Shown here piece by piece: positions 1-5,164 of a stretch of DNA of 5,164 nucleotides (position 1 is the first letter of the stretch; the number at the start of each line of letters is the position of its first letter). A program made the translations under genes and the position numbers. The DNA comes from Phycisphaerales bacterium (lineage in GTDB: Bacteria; Planctomycetota; Phycisphaerae; Phycisphaerales; SM1A02): contig DOVP01000293.1 of assembly GCA_003520025.1 (NCBI GenBank), positions 2,425 through 7,588 on the forward strand, given 5' to 3'. The notes below the pieces were generated by a model. It did not search any database and was not told the DNA's origin. It worked only from the letters and a program-made list of their open reading frames with translations.

Positions 1-1
1 G

Positions 2-418
2 CGTCCAGTTCTGTACTCGACGACGGTCAACCTGAATGACTACGATCAAACGACCAATTTTGGTCGCCTGATGTCCGAGGCGCTCGCGACTGCGCTTACG
101 CAGCACTGGGAAAACAAGGTCATCAACATGAATCTCCGGCAGGGGAGCGTGCCAATCCTTCCGCGTCAGGGCGAGTTCTTTCTCTCGCGGGATGTAAATG
201 AGTTGGCGCTCGACTACAACGCTGGCGCCGTCATGGTGAGCACCTACACCGTGGCGATCGACAAGGTCTACGTCAATGTGGAATTGGTCAATGTCCACCA
301 CAACGCCGTTGTGGCTGCGGTCATGTTCGATATTCCACTTGGCCCACGCACCGAGGCACTGCTTCGTGGGATTGAGTTTGCCGATTCGAAGAGTTCGTTC
401 CTGCGAGGTGGTATGTGA
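2..418 (+). CDS. FlgO-domain protein, C-terminal part (5' end outside window)
   Basis: The reading frame is open from the first bases of the window, so the true start lies upstream; the first ATG, at 71, is internal to the domain. The visible 138 residues match the FlgO domain pattern: FGRLMSEAL at residues 20-28, then GEFFLSRDVNELA (57-69), then AGAVMVSTYTVAIDKVYVNV (74-93) and a closing strand ending DIPL (110-113). FlgO was first described in Vibrio as an outer-membrane protein needed for flagellar stability, but the domain is widespread in bacterial envelope proteins not tied to flagella, so a motility role is not shown here. The tail after residue 114 (GPRTEALLRG onward) is polar and has no recognised motif. 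The stop codon TGA (416-418) overlaps the GTG start of the following lipoprotein gene, which indicates one transcript and coupled translation. No flagellar gene is visible nearby. Family assignment is fairly secure; the function is inferred. Confidence 0.8.
   Translation, partial: RPVLYSTTVNLNDYDQTTNFGRLMSEALATALTQHWENKVINMNLRQGSVPILPRQGEFFLSRDVNELALDYNAGAVMVSTYTVAIDKVYVNVELVNVHHNAVVAAVMFDIPLGPRTEALLRGIEFADSKSSFLRGGM
405..410 (+). promoter_or_regulatory. Ribosome binding site for the lipoprotein gene
   Basis: GAGGTG lies 4 bases before the GTG at 415, inside the last codons of the FlgO-domain gene. It supports GTG 415 as the start. The ATG at 413 is in the upstream gene's frame and is followed directly by its stop, so it cannot start the lipoprotein. 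The spacing is slightly short for a Shine-Dalgarno sequence. Confidence 0.45.
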
Positions 419-933
419 TCTGCAAGTTTGCCATCACCATGGTGATGTCGGTCGCGGCCGTCAGCGTGATGATGGGGTGTCACACGCCGACCCGTGTCAA
501 TGACTCCGTTGCACAAAAGCGGATCTCGATGCCAGAGTCTTGGGTCTACGAGACGAAGCGATCCGGCAAAGTGAAGGCGCTTCCCAGAGGGCTTCGAGAT
601 CAACTCCAGAGCCTGCGAGAAGACATGATCAAAGAGCAGGGCTCGCAGTACTTTGCGTTCTGGGGTCACTACACTCCGGAATTGCAGTCGCGGATTGAAT
701 CGATGAATCGAGCCTGCAACGAGGCGTATCTCGTGAGTGATCGAGTCATTGCCTCAAACCTGACGCCGGCGCTTCAGTCTGTCACAGAGACCGAAGCCGA
801 CCTCTGGTGGGACAATCAGGTCATCTATGACATCCAGGCTCGAGAGTTCGTTGATGATTGGCGATCCTTTTGGTTGCTCGATTCTCCATCCATCCTGAAT
901 CGTCTCCCGATTGTAGATACCGCTTCGCCGTGA
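415..933 (+). CDS. Small predicted lipoprotein of unknown function
   Basis: This encodes 172 residues starting at GTG 415, whose first bases overlap the stop codon of the FlgO-domain gene. The N-terminus is a short type II signal peptide: one lysine at position 4, a hydrophobic stretch from about 5 to 20, and the lipobox-like sequence VMMGC with the lipidated cysteine at residue 22. The lipobox is not ideal (Met at -3 and -2), so a plain secreted protein is possible. ATG 439 is an in-frame alternative start but would leave no basic n-region. The mature part is soluble, charged and probably mostly helical (PRGLRDQLQSLREDMIKEQG at 57-76), with a tryptophan-rich C-terminal part including DLWWDNQVIYDI (129-140) and DDWRSFWLLDSPS (147-159). 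I do not recognise a family. Coupling to the FlgO-domain gene suggests that both products act together at the outer membrane or in the periplasm. That is inference from position only. Confidence 0.75.
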   Translation: MICKFAITMVMSVAAVSVMMGCHTPTRVNDSVAQKRISMPESWVYETKRSGKVKALPRGLRDQLQSLREDMIKEQGSQYFAFWGHYTPELQSRIESMNRACNEAYLVSDRVIASNLTPALQSVTETEADLWWDNQVIYDIQAREFVDDWRSFWLLDSPSILNRLPIVDTASP

Positions 934-940
934 GCGGGAG

Positions 941-2324
<1,384 letters not shown>

Positions 2325-2326
2325 CA

Positions 2327-2352
2327 GGTCCCGACCGTGCCGCACAGGGATC
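2327..2352 (+). terminator. Weak hairpin in the eno/hydrolase convergent gap
   Basis: GGTCCC (2327-2332) can pair with GGGATC (2347-2352) in plus-strand RNA, using one G-U pair, around a 14-base loop just after the enolase stop. There is no T run. Only 39 bp separate the two convergent stop codons, so some 3' end signal is expected here, but this stem is short and could be chance. Confidence 0.2.
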
Positions 2353-2363
2353 GACGGCCCACA

Positions 2364-3245
2364 TCAACGTTTTGGCGTGTTTCCCCGGGCGGCACCTGAC
2401 CCCTCTGCCATCCCATGCTTGAGCAAAAACGCCGCGATAGCCGACTGCTGCCGTTCGGCCGCTTCTTCCGACGCGACGGCATTGTGCGTTCCGTCGATGA
2501 TGACCAGTTCACTTTCGGCCGCGAGATCATGCAGCAACCGAGGGTGTGAGGCGGGAATGATCTCATCATCGGATCGGGCGAGGATCAGGACTGGCACGTC
2601 CAAGTCGCGGAGCACCCGGTCTGTGCGGAACGGGTGCCGGATCACAAAAGGCGGTACCCCGAGCCTCCATGCCATGGTGTCCAGCCTCGCTGGCGGCATC
2701 ATCAGGATGAGCGCAGCGGGTGGCTCGGTGGTCGCCACACCGGCCGCGACACCGCAGCCGATGGAACGTCCGATGTAGGCCACGCGGCGGTCGTCGACAT
2801 CGGGCCACTCATGCAACCGCCTTACGAAGGCCGACACGTCCTCAACGATCGCCCGCTCGCCCGGGGTGCCGCCACTTCGCCCGTAGCCGCGGTATTCCGG
2901 CAGCAGCACGTGTACGCCGCGTGCGGCCATGGATTGGGCAGTGCCGATCAAATCATCGATCAATTCACCATTGCCATGCATGATGACGACGGCAGGACTG
3001 AGACCTTTTGATTCTGACGGCACAAACCACGCTTCGACGGGTTTGTCTTCACCGATATCCAGCGTCCATGACACTACGCCGACCGGTGGCCCGAGCATGG
3101 CGCGGTCAGCGGCCACGCCTCGCGGGAAGATGATGTACCCCTGAAGAAACCACGCCGCCGCCATCCATGCGATCCACACCAGAAGCAGGATGATCAGGAT
3201 GGTTGTCATGCGTTGAAGAACCGTTCGGCGGGGCGCGGCGGTCAT
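2364..3245 (-). CDS. Membrane-anchored alpha/beta hydrolase (ABHD13/BEM46-like)
   Basis: This encodes 293 residues of a serine hydrolase. Residues 14-34 form one hydrophobic segment (ILIILLLVWIAWMAAAWFL), which probably anchors the protein in the inner membrane with the catalytic domain outside. Alpha/beta hydrolase landmarks follow in order: HGNGE (90-94, oxyanion region), LPEYRGYGRSGG (115-126, typical of the ABHD13/BEM46 and COG1073 groups), the nucleophile elbow GRSIG with Ser161, SDDEIIP with the likely acid Asp227, and DGTHN with His254. The catalytic triad is complete, so esterase, lipase or thioesterase-like activity is likely; the substrate cannot be read from sequence. ATG 3245 is used here. 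ATG 3209 (Met13), just before the membrane segment, is an equally plausible start, and neither has a clear ribosome site. The C-terminal tail after about residue 278 runs through a repeat copy and is probably an add-on. The gene lies 81 bp downstream of the permease on the same strand, so cotranscription is possible. Confidence 0.88.
   Translation of the reverse strand: MTAAPRRTVLQRMTTILIILLLVWIAWMAAAWFLQGYIIFPRGVAADRAMLGPPVGVVSWTLDIGEDKPVEAWFVPSESKGLSPAVVIMHGNGELIDDLIGTAQSMAARGVHVLLPEYRGYGRSGGTPGERAIVEDVSAFVRRLHEWPDVDDRRVAYIGRSIGCGVAAGVATTEPPAALILMMPPARLDTMAWRLGVPPFVIRHPFRTDRVLRDLDVPVLILARSDDEIIPASHPRLLHDLAAESELVIIDGTHNAVASEEAAERQQSAIAAFLLKHGMAEGSGAARGNTPKR
2390..2405 (-). repeat. Single REP-like core copy inside the hydrolase 3' end
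   Basis: Read on the minus strand this is GAGGGGTCAGGTGCCG, matching 14 of 16 bases of the core beside enolase (AAGGGGTCAGGTACCG). It falls within the coding frame and encodes residues 281-286 (EGSGAA) of the hydrolase tail. I could not find a convincing inverted partner in the gap towards enolase, so it is either a solo copy or one arm of a decayed pair. Confidence 0.6.
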
Positions 3246-3256
3246 GTGTGCAGCGT

Positions 3257-3324
3257 AAGGAGTCAGGCGCCGTTCTGGGGTGGGTTGAGGTGGACCATTG
3301 GTCCTAGGCGGTACCCGACCACTT
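3257..3324. repeat. Degraded inverted pair of the same repeat between permease and hydrolase
   Basis: The plus-strand copy at 3257-3272 (AAGGAGTCAGGCGCCG) matches 13 of 16 core bases. The minus-strand copy at 3309-3324 (AAGTGGTCGGGTACCG) matches 14 of 16. They face each other as in the pair before enolase but have diverged, so they no longer pair well. The right copy begins 2 bases past the permease stop codon, and the left copy ends 11 bases upstream of the hydrolase ATG. The pair therefore fills almost the whole gap and leaves little room for a promoter. Confidence 0.6.
3292..3304. repeat. Perfect short palindrome GGACCA-T-TGGTCC
   Basis: Two 6-base arms flank a single T, inside the spacer of the degraded repeat pair between permease and hydrolase. 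It could be an operator half-site pair or a remnant of repeat structure. With only 13 bases, chance is a serious alternative. Confidence 0.35.
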
Positions 3325-3326
3325 TG

Positions 3327-4301
3327 CTATCCGCGACTTCCGACACGAATGCGAGGATCCACCCACGCATACATCACATCGACGGCGAGGTTGAGCAGGA
3401 CCAGCAGTGCCGAATACACAAGCACGACGCCCATGATCATGGTGAGGTCCTTGCTCAGTACCGCATCGACGAAGTGCATGCCGAGGCCGGGAATGGCGAA
3501 GACTTTTTCGATGACGAATGACCCAGTGAGCGCAGCAGCGGTCGCGGGTCCAAGGTAGGACAGCACGGGCAGGAGCGCATTGGGAAGCACATGGTTGAGG
3601 ACGACGACCCGTTCGGAAACACCCTTGGCGCGAACTGTTCGGATGTAGTCGGCCTGCATCTCCTCGATGACGCCCTGCCTGGTCAGCCTCGCAATCCACG
3701 CGGCAAAGGGCAGGCTGAGCGCGATGGCGGGGAGCAGCAGATGGTGCAGCGAACCCCATCCACCGACGGGAAACCACTGGAGCCATACGCCGCCAACGAG
3801 CAGTAATGCTGTGCCAATCACGAAGGCGGGAATACTCACGCCGATGATGCTGACGGAACCGGTTGCAAGGTCAAGCCAGCTTCCCGGTCGCAGTCCCCCC
3901 AGCGTGCCGGCACCGACACCAATGAAGAGGGCCAACAGAATGGCTGAGATGCCGACCATTACCGATACCGGCAACTGTCCGGTGATGATCTCGCCCACCG
4001 ACCAGTTTTCATGTCGCAGACTTGGACCAAAATCGATGACCGGGCCGGTTTGCTCGCCCAACAGCCAATTCACGCCGGTGATGTCACCGAGATAGGACCA
4101 ATAGAAGGTCCAAGGATCATCAAGGTTCCATTGGGTCTGCATGGCTTCGACAATGGCGGCAGGAGGGCGGCGGCCCTCATCCTTCTCCAGCGGGTTGCCC
4201 GGGATGAGCCATGCGAGCATGAAAGTCAGCGTGTACACCGCGAGCAAGATGACCGGTATCTGCGCCATACGCGAGAGGATCATGCGTTTCATCGGACTCA
4301 T
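3327..4301 (-). CDS. Peptide-type ABC transporter permease (DppB/OppB family)
   Basis: This 324-residue protein is an inner-membrane permease subunit of an ABC importer for peptides or related solutes (the family also takes nickel and some sugars). It has the DppB/OppB layout. Membrane segment 1 is at about 12-33 and ends with IPGNP, which is typical of this family. A long periplasmic region follows (about 35-105, with WNLDDPWTFYWSYLGDITG), then five further hydrophobic segments at about 110-133, 145-170, 186-203, 246-264 and 286-310. The ATPase-contacting EAA loop is at about 218-241 (DYIRTVRAKGVSERVVVLNH). The conserved family end is visible in EKVFAIPGLG (265-274) and YAWVDPRIR (311-319). 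Length is normal for the family. The start ATG overlaps the stop of the binding-protein gene by 4 bp (ATGA), which implies translational coupling. No second permease or ATPase gene follows, so the partner subunits must be encoded elsewhere, perhaps upstream beyond the window. Substrate is unknown. Confidence 0.95.
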   Translation of the reverse strand: MSPMKRMILSRMAQIPVILLAVYTLTFMLAWLIPGNPLEKDEGRRPPAAIVEAMQTQWNLDDPWTFYWSYLGDITGVNWLLGEQTGPVIDFGPSLRHENWSVGEIITGQLPVSVMVGISAILLALFIGVGAGTLGGLRPGSWLDLATGSVSIIGVSIPAFVIGTALLLVGGVWLQWFPVGGWGSLHHLLLPAIALSLPFAAWIARLTRQGVIEEMQADYIRTVRAKGVSERVVVLNHVLPNALLPVLSYLGPATAAALTGSFVIEKVFAIPGLGMHFVDAVLSKDLTMIMGVVLVYSALLVLLNLAVDVMYAWVDPRIRVGSRG

Positions 4302-5164
4302 GGCTTTGCCCCGGATCGTCTGTGAATATCACCGATGTATTGAATGAGCCGAGGGTGGGTCGTCATACCGCCGAGTTCGTCCGGATCGTGCATGGTGACT
4401 TCCACCAACTGGCAGATCGGCAGCAGCGGCATGTGGATTTCGAAGAGTTCTCGTTCGATATCGGCGAGCATCGCCATTCTCGCCACCGGATCGGTTTCCG
4501 CTGCGGCTGCATCGAGTTGAATGTCGATGTCGGCATTCTTGAAACGACGATCGTTGTTGCCATTGGTGCTGCGAAAGAGTTCGAGAAAGGTTGTCGGGTC
4601 ACCCCAGTCTCCATACCAGCGTCCTCTGGCCACCATGAAATCACCGGCTCGCAGATCGGCACCGAACGACTTGCTGTCTTGACCGCTGAGTGTGACATCA
4701 ACGCCGAGCCGATCCTGCCACTGACTTCGAAGCGCTGTCGCGATGCGGCGGTTTCGGGGAGAGGAGGTGGTGTATTTCAGATCGACACTCGGGAATGGTT
4801 CGCCAGAGGTATTCACGAGTTGGCCATCGACGTTTTTATGCCAACCAGCATCAGAGAGTTCCTGTAAGGCGCGATCTGGGTTGAAATTCAAGCCTTCCGG
4901 TGGTTCATAGCCGGCAACAGATTGCTTTGGCGTGAACGAACCGCTGATTGGCTCGTGGAGGCCGGTCACATGATCCACAATCATTTGCTTATCAGTGGCC
5001 CGCGCAAAGGCGCGACGGACCCTGGCATCGCCGAATGGATTGGCTGCTCCACTTGCGAGTGTGTCACCGCAATTGAAACTGAAGAACTCGGTTCCAAATG
5101 CTGGAACAGCGTGGATGGAACGGACCAGAATGTCGTCGTTTTCCGGTTCGGCGGCCTTGGTCTC
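4298..5164 (-). CDS. ABC transporter solute-binding protein, family 5 (DppA/OppA-like), C-terminal part
   Basis: The frame stays open to the window edge, giving 288 residues; the N-terminus and signal peptide lie beyond 5164, and ATG 4984 is internal. The visible part corresponds to roughly the last half of a family 5 binding protein (SBP_bac_5), the periplasmic or lipid-anchored receptor that delivers peptides or similar ligands to the permease. Diagnostic stretches, numbered from the window edge: FFSFNCGDT (27-35) and NPFGDARVRRAFARATDKQM (42-61), matching the family's hallmark asparagine and PF.D.RVR.A...A.D; NPDRALQELSDAGW (95-108); RWYGDWGDPTTFLELF (182-197); and the closing region with MPLLPICQLVEV and the final GGMTTHPRLIQYIGDI. 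The next gene is the DppB/OppB permease, overlapping by 4 bp, so the two form one importer. The ligand cannot be predicted from this half. Confidence 0.94.
   Translation of the reverse strand, partial: ETKAAEPENDDILVRSIHAVPAFGTEFFSFNCGDTLASGAANPFGDARVRRAFARATDKQMIVDHVTGLHEPISGSFTPKQSVAGYEPPEGLNFNPDRALQELSDAGWHKNVDGQLVNTSGEPFPSVDLKYTTSSPRNRRIATALRSQWQDRLGVDVTLSGQDSKSFGADLRAGDFMVARGRWYGDWGDPTTFLELFRSTNGNNDRRFKNADIDIQLDAAAAETDPVARMAMLADIERELFEIHMPLLPICQLVEVTMHDPDELGGMTTHPRLIQYIGDIHRRSGAKP

Overview
The window looks like ordinary bacterial chromosome: densely packed genes, fairly high GC, few recognisable Shine-Dalgarno sequences and intergenic gaps of at most about 107 bp. There is no marker gene that fixes the taxon. 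The style of the enolase, the weak ribosome binding sites and an envelope lipoprotein of no known family would fit a marine planctomycete-like (PVC group) bacterium, but that is a low-confidence inference.

Layout. Bases 2-933 (+) hold the 3' end of a gene for a FlgO-domain protein, then a small predicted lipoprotein whose GTG start overlaps the FlgO stop codon; the two look translationally coupled and both probably act in the cell envelope. After a 107-bp gap filled largely by a long imperfect inverted repeat comes a complete enolase (eno, 1041-2324, +). A 39-bp convergent gap separates it from a minus-strand block. In transcription order (right to left) that block holds the C-terminal part of a family 5 peptide-type solute-binding protein (cut by the window edge), a DppB/OppB-type ABC permease overlapping it by 4 bp, a short repeat-filled gap, and a membrane-anchored alpha/beta hydrolase.

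The transporter genes imply uptake of peptides or a similar solute. The usual second permease and ATPase genes do not follow the first permease. A serine hydrolase of the ABHD13/BEM46-like type stands there instead.

The most notable non-coding structure is one short repeat family (core AAGGGGTCAGGTACCG) found five times: as an inverted pair before enolase (941-1025), as one copy inside the 3' end of the hydrolase gene (2390-2405), and as a degraded inverted pair between permease and hydrolase (3257-3324). It resembles REP-type palindromes mobilised by Y1/RAYT transposases, but no transposase is present here. I found no convincing new defence, mobile or RNA system, and no stretch over 300 bp without a gene.
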